The notes under the pieces are model-generated. The model had not been told where the DNA came from, searched no databases, and worked only from the letters and a program-made list of their open reading frames with translations. Positions 1-13,584 of a stretch of 64,000 nt of DNA are shown here, piece by piece. Source of the DNA: Lepidodermella squamata. Taxonomy: Eukaryota > Gastrotricha. Each line of letters opens with the position of its first letter. The stretch's first letter is position 1. A program made the position numbers and the translations under genes. The DNA is taken from positions 62,001 to 126,000 of the forward strand of contig JBLDXI010000013.1 in the NCBI GenBank assembly GCA_047495785.1. Reading direction: 5' to 3'.

Positions 1-3000
1 AAAGCAATTTTGATCAAATTTGCAGAATAAAAACCGAAACGGATCTTGGCTAGCGGCATCAGCAAATAAAGCTTCAAATATTACGCTGTTCCGCGTAGAC
101 GCCCCCAGAGCCATTGAGCGCATGCGTTTTTAAATGTTTTCCATGACACATTCAGCAACTGGGAATAGGACGAAGCCAGTAAAGTGGGCGACCAATGTCC
201 CAATGGCATGCAAGTTAATTGAATGCGCTAATTGATTCGGCGACACGGTAAGTGCATTTTCACTGTCAGATCTGAGAACAAAACGCTGAAAAAGCAAGCA
301 GTTGATTGGCTTTGGTTATGCATGCCTATACGATCTGCACATCGCTATAGCGATACCTATGAGCGAGCATTGCGTTTAATGAATTTCAAAAATTTCCATG
401 GAGAGTGAAAGGCGCACGCCGGCTCCAGCGCCTGAAGATATATAGAAAAGAGAAGAGAATAATTATCCTCAATTCGCAAATTGACGCAATTTGGCCGTAG
501 CTTTTTCCAAAGCGCAAAAAGTCACTATTTCGTCGAGCAAGCGGAAAAAATGCTACGTCCATAACCGGGCGAAAATGACTTTTTGACGGATTCGTAATCT
601 ACTCATCGCACTCTACAATAATTTGAAAACCCAGTTTCATAATTCCTCATGGATTAATGAGCTATATCCACTGGGGTCGTCGTTTTACGAGGTCATTTTT
701 TCGATGGGCCAAGCCCACAGCATGGAGCCAAGTCCACGCAAAAAATGAATGTTCACACACAAAAATGAACCAACATGGCGCTTAACGCCAGAAATAGCTA
801 CCAAGCTGGAACAGCGTAACAAAATGCAGCGGCTATATGATCGCACACGCGACCCACAAGTCAAGAACAATTGCAATAGGCTGTAAATAAACAGATTGAA
901 CATTTAATTATAGCTCAAAAAATCAAGCGATGTGAAGTCTTTCACAGAAGACTGGTAAAAGTTGTTGAGGAAAACCAGCCAAGACCAGCGGGGCAAGTCG
1001 TGAATTCAAAGCTGTCATCGCGACGACGCCACCGCAAGATCGCTGTACTGCGAGAAACGCTCTCGCACCAAATGTCATTGACGACGGCGAAAAGTGTGAG
1101 TTACTTGCCGAAACGTTCCCTTCGGTTCTGAAAGGTCCTTCCAGTTACGTCTACCAAACCAGAAGATATCAATTTCCGGAAGGACGCAGATAAAAATAAA
1201 ATCAGAATTATGCCAATGCATCGTAAAAATTATCGGCGACCATGTTTTTAAATATAGCATTCGCTCAAAAAATATAGTGTTAGTACCCATGCGCATGCGA
1301 TATTTATAGATATAGTACTCGTAATTCATTCATATCTGGATTCTCCGCACTCGATTTGGCCATGCCGACTCGGCTCCGCCTCGTCAGCATGCCCACATCT
1401 CGTGCTACGAATCCTAGATATGAATAAAAAACTCGTACAATATCATACAAATATAGCTCACATCAATGATATTCACGAGTGAAAGATTCATTGCTAATAT
1501 ACGCTGATAATCACAAACTTGTCCCATTAGCAAAAGGCTTAGAAATTTCACCAATTAGCTAAAAATTTGCAAATGGGTTCATCAGGCTCCCTAATGACGA
1601 AATAAACACAAAATTGAAAATCCGAGCATTGAAAATGTGGGGGTCACGAAGATTCGAACCTGAGGCGCCCGTAAATCATGTTTTCACACGATAAACGCAA
1701 AAAGCACCCATTTCTGCCTGTGGCCCAAGAAGTACGAATCCTACAAGAAAGTGGATTGCGCCATTCGAAAGAGCGGGGTCGATTACCCCCTTACAGCATC
1801 GTAGACATCTTTTACTAGGAATTGTGATGTTGTGAGATTTTCAACTACGTAAAAATACGTTTTTCGATTTATCTCGAAAATTCGTTTTGTGGACATAGCA
1901 CTTTTTCCCGAACGCACGATCATTCAAACCAAGAATTTAACTTTAATGTACAACGAAATGCTGGGTAGTTCCCTAAAGCAGTCATCAGTATGCTGCTGAA
2001 ATCCATCAGCCTTCAGCTGAAATTTAGAAAGAACCATACATGAGGAAAGAAGATAGAGGGTGCTAGCCAGATTCAATGTTTTCCGTGATGAAGTACGAAC
2101 TTTTTTTCTATAATATTTTCTTATGAGAAAGAAGAAATTCGGTTTTAGATATCAGTGGAGATCGTTGAAAATCTGCAATACGGTAACCGGCATTGCGTGA
2201 ATATCGAGTAGTAGAATAGTAGTCATGCATTTCATACTTTCCTAATCCTCGTGCATTTTGCGGACGGGGTGGGTGAGGATTATAACCTGAACTGCTATTA
2301 TGTCAATCAGTGATACATATTATGATGGATGCAGATGCGTACTAAATAAATCATCAAATAATAGCAAGTCGACGGTGTTTAATGAGCGACGAGCGGCGAC
2401 ATTTATATCCTTTCTTTCTCTATCTTCCGCTCTATTTCTTCCTTCAATCTTCCACTCTCTTTCTTCCAATAGACCTGTGTGATCTTCCATTTTCCCCTAT
2501 TTAATAGGAAAATTCTGGCGTCAATTCCTACGTCATTCAGATCTATACCCAGTGTTTGAGATTTGATTGATATTTGAGGCATTTTTTAGAGCTATGAATT
2601 TGGATTATTTGATTTGGAAATTGACGATTTGATTTTTAGGGCAAAGATTTGAATCAACTCGTCGAAAATTTTCCCGAAGATTTCGAGGTTTCGCTCAGGC
2701 CACCATTTAGCTTGCAAAAATTGCTTCCCTATTCGTAGAAATGTCATAATATTTGACACCCTATTCAACCGAGTGTAACTCGCAACAGTTCTAAAAGAGC
2801 TAACACCTCATAATCGGCTCGGATATGCTTGTCTTTTATCGCGCAATGCAGCGAAGGTTCAAAAACGAAGGTTCCTTGTGATTTGAATTTTCTGGAAAAT
2901 ATTTGATTTGCCGTCCTAAAGATTTAGGCCTAAAATCGAAATCAATCAAATCCCAAACACTACCCATACCATAGCCCATTCCAACAAATTAGATTTTAAG

Positions 3001-6000
3001 CCGGCCCCGATTGAGCACAAACTATGTAATTTTATCCAGTTGGTGTACACTTTCGAGAAAATGACCGTGTAAACCGAACACAAGAGCTAAGAAAAGGTTC
3101 CGAAGGGTCCGAGTTCCCAAGCACCGAAATTTATCAAGTAACGTCTAACTTCAAAATGCTCTCGAAAACATCCTCAAATGTGAAAAATAGTTTTAGAACC
3201 CATCGGTAGGCTTTGTTCTTTATGACGAAGCTGAAGCTGGCTGAACCAGGCGAACATGGCCATTCAATTACATCAGTCCGCCAGAACGTATCCGTCACCT
3301 CTTATCAAGTATCAGAAATGTACACCTGACGTCACCTATCGCACGCCAGTTCTTAGATCATGCTGATCGCAAATATCAAACTCTACCGATCCACTTTGAA
3401 TTTCTTGCGGTACCCGATGATTTGGAGAAGCTATGTTCATCGACTTTCTGTAGCCTGTAGCCTGTCCTTATAAATTTGCTTCACGAGCCATGTAGCTATC
3501 GGCGGGTTGAAGCGCGCAAAGTCGCTTATTACTTACTAATATAATGTCTGAATTATTACTGTCGTTCGGTTACATCATCCTGCTCATCGTCATAATTTCG
3601 TGGTTATCATCGAGCCTGCCGTGCGGCTGTGGTTGAAGTCCCGAACAGTCGGAGAGGGTGACCTGACAAACCTGATGTTCTTGTTATTTCTGCTCTTTTT
3701 TATATGGTTTCACATGCGTGCGCACTGCTCTCTGATGTGCGAGTGGAAAGCCGTCTGATTCCTATATTGCCTTATTCTTATTCTGTGGAAGAAGAAGAAG
3801 AAGAAGAAGAAGGAAGAAGGGAATGGAAGAAAAAGAGAGGGAAGAGGAAGAATATTGTGAGACTGCTTCTTGGTGTCATTTTTTAATGAGCCCGGTTGTT
3901 ACAGCAGGTTCTGCTTTCTGTAGTCTACCTGGTTTCTTCCATCGCATTTTTTGCATAAAGTATGTGCGCTTTTTATATTATTATAACAATATCATTGGAA
4001 ATTGGCATTGGAAATAAAGCAGAGATTATGAAGTTTACAAGGTCCGCTTTTTCCCTTTTGGTTGACTATAATAAGTGAATTACCTGGTTTCCATAAAAAT
4101 CATGTTGTGTTTTTAACTTTTATGGCAAACAGCCGCAAAAACAATAACAAGTTATGTAAAGATGAATTACGTACGAGCGCGCAGCTAGTGCCAAGAGCTT
4201 GGAGATGACTTAAATTTTATGTACAACCAAGGCGTGACAATTATTTCGACAACACGGCGTAATTTAGGAAGGTTATTCGAAAATATCGCTTTTTATTGTT
4301 TGCGTTTGATCACAAGTTTTGAAATTAGGTTCCACGAAAAGATATATTCTGCTTTTCTTCTATTTTTCAGTTGCCAAAACTGCAGATGAAATTTCCTCCA
4401 TTCAGGGTACAGGGTACCCATTATTTATACGGTCACATTAACCTGACACACAGCTGCTATCCATATCACACGTCGTGGGACGATAAGAAATTCTTACCAT
4501 TATACCTAACCCTACGATTATTATATTTGCGTGGGCTTTAATTTGGCGCATTATATCATGTGTTATTGTTATTTTGCAAGGGGCTTATCGCATTCCTTGA
4601 CTGTGATTCAATATAGAGGATAGTTATATCAAACAATAGCTATGACTTTTTTGCATTGGATATTAACTTGTGTTGTTATTAGCCTGATTGTGGTTCTGCG
4701 ACAATCTTACAGGTAGTGCAGGTAGCATTAGGCGGCAACGGCGGCGGCGGCGGCAGTAGCGGCGGCACCTTATTCCGGTTATGTGCGGCGCGATGGCTGT
4801 GCAGTGACAAGCATCGCCGTCTAAAATCTCATTTACCAGCAGTAAGTATAAGAGCATAGAGCGCACAACAACGACGCGAAGACGACAGGTGCCTGTTTTT
4901 TTCGCGTAGAAAAGAGGCGAGCCGCACTATCGATCGCCAAAATAGCAGATCGATTGAGAAATGCACAGCATCATCATAGCGCGCGGCGAAATCACGCAGC
5001 TGTAGAGCACAGTTCTAGCGGCGATACGAGTCGCGAGCGTGCGCTGCGACTCGGCACGGCGCACGTCGCAATGATTTTGCGAGTGCGCAAGGCGAGCCCA
5101 CAGGCACAACCGACGTATCGCTCTAATTTCTGTCGGGCCGTTATTACTCGATGAAAAGCTTTTGATTTGCGCGAGCGGCGGTCGATCCGGCTGCTGCTTT
5201 TTTACCATGTTCAGTGTCCGTCAGAACCCGTGTGGTCTGCTACTGCCGTTGTGTCTTCGCTTTTTTTCATCGACTCGCCGCCGCAGAGCTGGCGACAAAC
5301 GGCCTCTTCGCCGCCATCGCCGTCGCCCTTGTCGTCGTCGATGACATGCCTATCGCCGGCTTCTCGCTGCATGACGTCTCGGCGGGCCTCTTACATGCCG
5401 CCACTCAGTGACGGCTAATAATATCGCGTTTAATTCCTGTCGCATACTTACAGCCTGATCCATATTCAACACACAGCTTATTATTCTAGATTATTTATTA
5501 TTCCGCCGAAGCAGCTGCGCGCGCCGCATCTTGCTGTTATTCCCGTGTCTACTATCTTCCACCTTTTTAACGCGTTCATCTTCGATACAGCCATAATTGA
5601 TCAGCGAATGTCACCTGCTGCGGTCGCGTCAATCTAGAGCTTTTTACTTCTACTGCCGAAATTGCCGGCGTCATTTACTCTTTTACGAGAACAAACAAGC
5701 ATACGTAAAGCTTGCGAATGCCAGTATAGCGGAGCGTGTCGCAATCTCAGTTTTTTCTGCGCCGGCGTCGCCGCCGCAAATGGCGCTGTTTGTCGAGTAT
5801 CCATCGATGTATCAGCTTGTTATACTACGTTCAGCACGCCGATAATGACTCGATCGCCCATGCTTTGCGCTTCGCCATGACGCGAACAAATCAGCCAAGC
5901 CCGACGCAGCACGGCTGATATAGATATCGAAAAAATGGGCCGTGTCGGCGGGCTCAATCAAACCGACAGCCATTAACTCTGACTGACTTCGTTTCGTTAT

Positions 6001-6230
6001 TATAATCGCGTTATTATCCGCCATTAAGACAGCGTGGCTGATTTATTTCTAATTTTTTTCTCGCTCAAATAGGCTCAATTTCAATTTAGTGTTGCTCATC
6101 ACCCATCCAGATATTTGGTCATTTCGGGAAAAAATTTCGGCTTAGCAGCTATGGTGTAGATGCGCTGCGAAACATCGCTGCCTGTACAGGTATCTATTTA
6201 TATCGTGTGTTGTCAGCTGCTTTCTCGTGA
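1..6230. other. Gene-poor 5' flank, no supported gene
   Basis: I see no reading frame with recognisable protein content on either strand. Two low-complexity tracts stand out: a pyrimidine-rich one at about 2405-2470 and a GAA/GGAA-rich one at about 3788-3850. From about 4700 to 5900 the composition becomes CG-rich, with GGC/CGG runs near 4735-4770. This resembles a promoter or 5' UTR region and could belong to the receptor gene that follows, whose N-terminal exons are missing from what I can read. The function of this stretch is not established. Confidence 0.4.
3788..3850. repeat. Purine-rich GAA/GGAA microsatellite
   Basis: A GAA run of about eight units is followed by imperfect GGAAGAA and GAGAGGGAAGAGG units. 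A similar purine-rich tract lies at 21820-21900, and its reverse complement at about 2405-2470, so it may be part of a dispersed repeat rather than an isolated microsatellite. Confidence 0.7.
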
Positions 6231-6268
6231 ATGCCAACGCCTTCGCCTCACGCTCAAGCCGTTCTAGA

Positions 6269-9200
6269 CGAGTGCATCCGCCAGGGTGCGGCCATCGCTG
6301 CTACGCAAGATGCACCTTGTAAGTTTTTTAACAAAGCTTCAAACGCATTTAGGTTAACTGTAATCCTTTCCCAGGCGGGATGTACACATCAAGCATCCTG
6401 AAATCGCTAGGTCTCACATTTCAGGGCCTTGTCATGGCGTTATCGCTAGTTTTCGCGGTGATAACTGCGATAGCGAATTCAGGTGCAGCGAAATCACAGG
6501 TTGATCATTGATATTTTCAATATTATATACTACTATACTTGAATATTTATTACAGTTTTTGATAAAAATGCGGTCAAGAATGAACCTGCCTTTCTTTCTC
6601 GGTGCCTGCATAGCCTACGGATCGGTAATATTTTCTGTTACAGATGGAATAGCTATGATGAAGCCACGTTCAAAAATTAAGAGTGCCTAGGAAAAGGATA
6701 ATTGACATTTATGGCTGATTTTCTAAAAATTAGCAAAGCATAATTTTGAAATATTTATTGATTTTTTTCTGGCAGCTGATATTCATCTACCAAGGCCCAC
6801 ACCTTCCGACATTAATATGCGCATATTGGATGCGTGAAATTGGCTTCGCCATCCATTACGGTGCCGTATTTCTCAAAGTGCTTAGGTGAGAATACATTTG
6901 CTTCGTATGGTTACGGAGTTGAGTAAATATTGTTATTTTATGCCTTAAATTACTTCGGCACAATAGTGAACTTCGATATCGACCTCAATTGCGGCTAGAA
7001 CGCATTTCGACTGCTGCTCTGGAAGATGGTGCCGTGGCAAGTAGCCACTCTTTATCGGCAGCGGCACCGGGCGGCGTGGCAGCCAAGAATTCGGCGCGAC
7101 AGGGCGGACCCGCAGGCCAGTCTCTGCTGGCCTCCACTCAGGTGGCGACGCATCACCAATGGCTCCGAGCCTCTGATAAGCTGAACCAGACGAGGCTCAA
7201 CAAAAGTTCTCTACTCAACTTCATTTATATTCTGCTGGTTCCGGTGGTCGCTCTCAGGTAAAAATATCTTTGCTTTTCAATTCAATTTGAATGATTCCTC
7301 AGCAAATCACTTCAAAGAGCGACGCTAGTCGTACTAATATACGTGTCATGAGTCAAATAAGCAATTCAGTTGGGTCGGAAATCCTACCCCGTTTAATAAG
7401 CAAACTTTAAAAAAACTAGATTTTATAAGGCAATCAGACACAATTATTGAGCAAACATTACCTTGCTGGAAAGAGGCTTAATTTTGAACAACCAACTCGA
7501 TGGATAGCGCCAAACATTGTCAACACGTCTATTTGTAAACATCGAGTAGCGCTATGCTTGAGTAATTGCCATTTGGGCGCAATTAAAGAGACAGAGGCGA
7601 GGAAACCACTCCCGACCTTCAGGGTTGGGTTCTCAACATGGTAGATGAACTGCGTAAAATGTTGTCATTTACCTGAACTAAGTTATGGGCGATTTATTGC
7701 AGTTATTTTTTTACTGGATGCTGTGGTAATTCATGGGCGAACCGCGCTTTTATTTCTATTTTTTTTTAAATAACGACCAAACATATGGCAGATTGAATCC
7801 GTATAGAAGTTGGATATTGCCTTTCCAATCCAAGGTGCAATATATTTGCTCCAACTGAAACAATAAGTCGAGATGAAGGAAAACATGTCTATTGTTTGCT
7901 GATTCCTTATTTATTTATATAATTGAGCGTCATCTTTGACGGTTGAATGTAACCGGATGTGCATTTGTACGAATTTTCTTGCAGCGTATGGACAGCTTCA
8001 TTCGCGGCGTTGCCACCGGCGGCCGCGCGGCGCGCTCTCTGCTTCGCGCAGCCGTGGACGTACGTTATCGAGGCATTCGAGCTCGTCTTCATCGCCTTCA
8101 ACCTAGTGCTTTCTATTCGGATCGTCCACAAGGGTGGCCAGTCGCCACGCATGTACGGCCCTCTGTTCGAAATCAAACTGTTTAAACTGCTGGCAGTTCT
8201 GCTCGCCAATGAATTCGTTTTCTCGGCTGTTTTCTACTTCATTAGACATGCTACCGCCTGGTACGCTTCGTCTGACATGTTAGTTGGCCAGTTTTTTTTA
8301 AATTACTATTGATTAAGGAAATTTTCTCATATTAGGATGGCGCTGGCGCACATGCTGCGCGATAATTTAACGTTGACGCTGAACCTTACAGCGATATTCA
8401 TATTCAAAGTGGCGATCCGCGGCGGCCAGATGGGCAGCCGCACTAACTTGTCGGCGAAAACGACCGTGACAGCCAATAAGGTGGCATCCTCGGCCGGAGG
8501 CTCTGTGCTCGGCGTCAACTCAGTGGCAACCAACAGCAAAGCACCTTCTCTAAGCACAATGCACGAGGTTGCGGCTCGAGCACCGCCCGTCGATGAGCCG
8601 CTGGAGATGGCCGCAGAGGTAGCTGAGCTGAAGCGCGAGCTGAAACGAGTGCAGATGCAGGCCGAGTATTATCGCGTCAAGGCCATGCGTGTCAACAATC
8701 CTCATATTCCCAGTGCTTCAGTTGGTAGCTCCAAACAGCCTGGTTCGCCCGGCGCTAATAATAAGCGGCGAGATGTAAGTTTTCACAAGTTTTCACTCCT
8801 TCAGTTGAAAATCGAGCGCCTGTTTCTAATTTTTCCACCGGTTGCGATTAACCGGCAATTTAGACGAAGTGCAGAGTCTCCAAATGCAGGTACAAGGCTT
8901 AACTTGTAATTACCTGTCATTAAAATCTCAAAATGTTACCAGCTTTGATATGGAATTCAAACCAGAGAATTTCTTGTAGTTCTGTGCGTAAGGTTCAAGT
9001 TCGCGATAAAGCGCGGATTGTAGAATTCCACCTTTAAACGGTGTGTTACGTAGCTTCGTGAATAGCCTTACAAAAAGAACCCGTAGACGCCTGAAAATTA
9101 AGTAGAATCTATTGTTCTATCTGCTATCGCAGGCGAAATTTAGGCTGCGTAATAAACCTCGGGGTATAAAAGTGAACCAAAATAATGCGCAATTTTCGGT

Positions 9201-10715
9201 GAAGCAACCGATCATGAGCAAAGCAACGCTATAAAACATCAAAGATCATGATATCAATATTCAAATAACGCGAAGCACAAAGCAATCTGGGTTTTGAAGA
9301 AGTGTTTTTAGAATTGTAATTGAATACCTAGTTAAAATGTAGAAATAGGAAATAGGTATCGCCCATTTCCGCAATAAAAGGTTTATTTTTATTTACGCTG
9401 GTGTGTTGGTACGAGTCTTCATTTGGCGGTAATTATTTACCGCAAAGCACCAACAGCGCGCAAAAAAGCGTCTACCGTACTGCCCGAAAAAAAGCCAGCC
9501 CCAAATAAATGTCAGAGGTTGGAGGTCGTTCGAAATAATAAATGTCAGGCCCGAAATAAATGTCAGGTCAATTGCAGGGACTATACTGAAGATCACTAAT
9601 GAGGTCATTATAGCCATTCTGAATGGAGATAATATCTACTCTTGGCTTATAGAAAGGTCAGGGACCAATTTTTGGTTCAAAATACGTAGAATCTCAGGAA
9701 AATATATGCCATTTTGGTACCCAGGCAAGTTACTAGTTGGTTCGAATAAATAAATGTCAGGCCCGAAATAAATGTCATTCCATTTTAAATGTCAGGGGTT
9801 CATCAGCGTTTGAAAAAAAAACAAATGTCATGGTTTTAATTCCGGGCAGTACGGTAAATATTCCCTCTAAATATAATTGAGGTTCCAGCACTAAATTAGA
9901 GGATCTTGACGCTTGGCGCTATAATTTCCGATTTTTTGCGATTTTCGTTCAATTTTGTACATCTTAAAATGACCGCCGAGAGCGCAAAATGTGCGTGACA
10001 GAGAGATCTATGTCTTAACCTGATAATAATAAAAATTTGAGATTCTAGGGAAGACGTGAATCTCGAAAATCCTTATCTTGGGAAAGTCTAGTGCTGCAGT
10101 CTCAAATTCGGCGCTGGAACTTTAAATTTGGGGTATAAACTTGACCCACCCTCAAAAATACTTACCGCGCAAGAGTACAACAGTGAAAAATTACCTTCGA
10201 GTAGAGAGTTATACCGAAGCGCTTGCGTTGAGAAAGATATTATAATTTTTTTCCAATCTGGAGGCCGCTAGCAATCTTGGGGAAGATGAAGACAAAACAC
10301 TAGATTTCATTAAGCTAACACTCTGGTTTCATTTCAAGATGGAACTTTAAATGTGGGCCCTAATATCTTTGTTCGCTCATTAAGCTGCGGATTTTTTACG
10401 CAGTATTCTTCTTATTGAGTAGATATAAGTGAAAATGATGTATCGTTTGTCGTATAATACCATTCTTGAAGAAAATAGTGACTATACGCATTTGTCCTAT
10501 ATGATAGTATTTTCTTGCTTGTGTCATTTTAGGTTTCTGACAATTTTTTACCTGTATAATAATGTTTCATTTCTTTTTCACAGTCTGGTAAACAGCCGAC
10601 TGAACGGCCTCCGAGCGTTAACAGCGCCTCTGTTTTGAATCGTGGATCGACAGCAGCCGCTGCACCATTGAAGAGCAGCTTGAAGCAGCCACATATGTCG
10701 TCATCGCAACACTAA
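6269..10715 (+). CDS. GPR158/GPR179-like class C orphan GPCR, 3' part of gene
   Basis: Orphan class C receptor of the GPR158/GPR179 family, which acts at the plasma membrane and scaffolds RGS7-type G-protein regulators in vertebrates (family knowledge). Proposed exons are 6269-6318, 6375-6499, 6556-6624, 6776-6885, 6967-7257, 7985-8278, 8336-8774 and 10584-10715; the phases agree at every junction from 6318 onward. Visible features are a Cys-containing stretch ending DAPCGMY just before TM1, TM2-TM3 with MREIGFAIHYGAVFLKVLR, a Cys-bearing loop LCFAQPWTYV before TM5, and TM6-TM7. A short cytoplasmic coiled segment, VAELKRELKRVQ, is followed by the NNPH motif seen in GPR158, and the protein ends in a Ser-rich tail. 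The first exon is uncertain: an in-frame stop sits just before the ATG at 6231, so I prefer the acceptor at 6268. The large extracellular domain of the family is not visible upstream. An AATAAA lies at 11326. Confidence 0.78.
9473..9856. mobile_element. MITE with 14-bp terminal inverted repeats
   Basis: The left end reads TACCGTACTGCCCG (9473-9486) and the right end is its exact reverse complement, CGGGCAGTACGGTA (9843-9856). The element is 384 bases long with no coding capacity. Inside, the unit AAATAAATGTCAGG recurs about five times. The terminal TA and the TACNGT start resemble Tc1/mariner-type ends, so a TA target duplication is likely. That class assignment is inference; the inverted ends are seen directly. 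Confidence 0.8.
9890..10400 (+). repeat. Ancient dispersed repeat, copy 1
   Basis: This shares short blocks in the same order with 49930-50345: GACCGC..AGCGCAAAAT, then GAGATTC.AG.GAAGA, then TTAGTGCTGCA, then TTTAAATTTGGGG. It is heavily diverged and non-coding. The class of element is unknown. Confidence 0.45.
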
Positions 10716-12400
10716 CAAATCGTGATCGCAAGCCGACATTCTATTGAGTCTTCCGCTTTCCGATACACTTGGAAAGATGTATACGTCCGAACTGGTTGAC
10801 AGTTATATCGGCCAGACTTGTTCGGCACTTTTCCTAACACACTCTTCCGCCTGAAGCCAGAAGCAGTTTATTAAATAGTCTAGCTTTAACGAGATGTAAT
10901 CAAAATTCGTGTTACAAGACGCATCTCCTCCCCTTCGACGCCAAAATATCTTTCTGCCGCGTGCCTTCTCCTAGAGAAGTCCATGTAACTTTCATATTAT
11001 TTGGAGAGGGCGCCTCAGTATAGATCGGCTGTCGGCCATTGTTAACTACACCATGCTTGCTTAAATTTTCAAATGGAAACTTATCATCTTAACATTTTCA
11101 TAACAAGATGCAAGTTATTCGGCCGAAGTAATATCACGTGGATCAGTTATGGCGGATATTCCTGCGTCGTAAAATATCTTGTTTTGTAGTGATGAGGAAG
11201 CTGAGGAATGAGCTGTGTATAATACTGTATACCAAAAATTATTATCTTTTTCGATAGCGATGGTGTTTTTTAAACATCGTATTTTTATACCGGCCTAGCG
11301 CGAAGTGATATACAAACGTTTGAAAAATAAAAAAGCACAAGATTATCAAACCAATCTTATTTTTAATTTTCTTTGCGAATGTCACATGATATAAATAGGT
11401 ATAAGGTATAAGTTTATCTCGTTACGTTATGCTAACCATCACGGTAACTGATGAATTCAAATATTATTTTTACAGTTGCTATTTAATATGCAAATTTTCC
11501 AATTTATATTTCTGTTTTTCATAGGAAATCATCGAATCGCGATGCAGACGCAGAGCTGTCGCTTAAATGTGATATATGTAAAATCGGTAGCTTTTCACCC
11601 ATACCAAAAAGCCATCGAACACATAGAACTCTGAGGGTGAAAGTCTTCAAAATATTTTCAAAAGATGTTGTTACAACGTATTTCACAACGCTGCGTTTCT
11701 ATCCAATATTTACATAAAATCGAAGCGATGAAGCGCAGTCTCGAAGTCCACAGGAATCATAAACCAATGTTTAGATTTTAGTTCAGATTACGGGCTCTGT
11801 CGTACGATATACGATATTTGCGAAAAGATACTTCAGTTACAAATTCATACAAATAGTACAAAATACGCATCAATTGGAGTTACATAGTAATAATAAATGG
11901 TAATTTATTGAATAATACATCATATTTTTGGATATATATAAGCAAAATTATTACTTTAAAATTTTGAATCTTATTATACAAAATTGAGATCATCAAGGTG
12001 CTGTAAGCCGATCACTTTCTCAGATACTGAGATCAAATTTGCAGGGTATTCCGCACTAATAAAACGTCGCAAACATCCTTCAAAACGAAAATGATTACGA
12101 AAATGCACAACTTTGCGTTTTTCCAAGATAAAAAGAACCAAAAAATAATTTAGGCATTATAAAATCAAGGTGTTGAGATTTAGTAGTTTTAAAACATTCG
12201 CGTCTGAACGCTGACACGAGAAATCAACACAATAGCAATCATTAATACTGGCTCGATGATTTATATACTCGCGAGACTGAAACTGCTGTTATAAGAAATG
12301 CTTAGAAGCAATGTGTCTTTAGTTCTATGATGTCCGGTCAGATTTAGCGAATAGATATTTGATATATTTTTGACTATTGTGACCAGAGCGATGGAATTAT
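10716..12400. other. Convergent intergenic region
   Basis: This lies between the 3' ends of the receptor gene (+) and the ETS gene (-). It holds the likely receptor 3' UTR with AATAAA at 11326-11331, then AT-rich sequence that should include the ETS 3' UTR. I see no other gene. Confidence 0.5.
11326..11331 (+). terminator. Candidate poly(A) signal of the receptor gene
   Basis: AATAAA about 610 bases after the stop codon at 10713-10715. It is the best-placed hexamer downstream of the gene. Confidence 0.4.
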
Positions 12401-13552
12401 TCAATAATAGGGTGGAACGAGGCGGGAATGCTGTGGCTGTCCAGCCATTTGTACGGAACCAAGACCTACAGCGCCCAGCGAAGGATGGTGCAGACCTGCA
12501 GCTGCGGCGGGATGGTGATTGGCAAGACCAGCGGCATGGTGGCTGTGAGACGACGGTTGAGAAGCCCCCATCCAAGCCGCGGCCGCGTTATTTATTGCAC
12601 TGAGGCCAGGCCATTGCTGCCACGATTGCGGCCCAAGAAGGCCGTTCGCTGCCGAGCTGATCTGTGCCGCATGGGCGTTAACGATTGACGACAAGTGATG
12701 CGCCGCTGGATAGAAAAAGTCTTGAGTATAGCGGTGGTACGTAGCTGCGGCTGCGTCGAGGCTAGAAGCGGCGGCCACTGACGAAGTGCATGCGCTGTTA
12801 TTGTTCTGCAGGCACTGCGCCAGCGCTGTAAAGTCAAACTTGTACGCATAACGCTTGCCCTGAATCTTCGACATAATGTTTTTGTCGTAGTAGTAGCGGA
12901 GCGCTCGAGACAGCTTGTCGTAGTTCATGTTCGGTTTCGACTTTCGCTCACCCCAGCGCCGCGCCACCTCGTCAGGGTCGATCAGTTTGAACTCGCCATT
13001 GGTTCCTTCCCAGGCGATGCAGTTCGCATTTCGCGAGTCTGAAAGTAGTTCAAGCAAAAACTGCCACAGCTGGATTTGTCCGGAACCTTGCGACTTCCAC
13101 TGTTGGCCGCACAACGCAGCGACGCTGCTAGCAGGACTGGCAGCGGCTGCGGCAGCAGCAGCGGCTGAAAAATAAACAATAATGTTGAAGGTATGACTAC
13201 ATGCGAAATAAAGGCCAGCCATTTGAGCTTTGGGCGTTAGATCGACCCGAGTATTTAAAGCAATTTCAGGCAATAGTAATTTCAAATTTAGCAGATAGCT
13301 ACTATAAATATTATTCTAATCTAACCTGCTGCAACTGCTGCGGCTGTTGACTGATGCGACTGTGACGACGGTGATGTTCCGTGTTCATTTGAAACGTGTG
13401 TGCCGGGTGTGCCCGATGAGCATGATTGACTGCCGTCGCGTCCGTTGGTTCCTTGCACCGGGCCAGAGCGGCCGCCTGTGTTTCCGTTGATTGAAGACAA
13501 CCACTTCACACCGGCTGAGTTCTTCCAACACGCATCGTCGTAGCCCATCAAC

Positions 13553-13584
<32 letters not shown>

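Larger units (their letters stand above)
8775..10583 (+). other. Long last intron of the GPR158-like gene
   Basis: This 1.8-kb intron starts GTAAGT and ends TTTTTCACAG. It carries the miniature inverted-repeat element at 9473-9856 and, next to it, a stretch (about 9890-10400) similar to 49930-50345. Confidence 0.7.

Noticed and set aside
1640-1740. tRNA-like sequence on the minus strand (GGTTCGAATCTTCGTGACCCCC)
   Set aside because: It has a B-box-like core, but the T-stem does not pair, there is no matching 5' acceptor strand and no credible anticodon arm. Not called as a tRNA; at most a decayed SINE.
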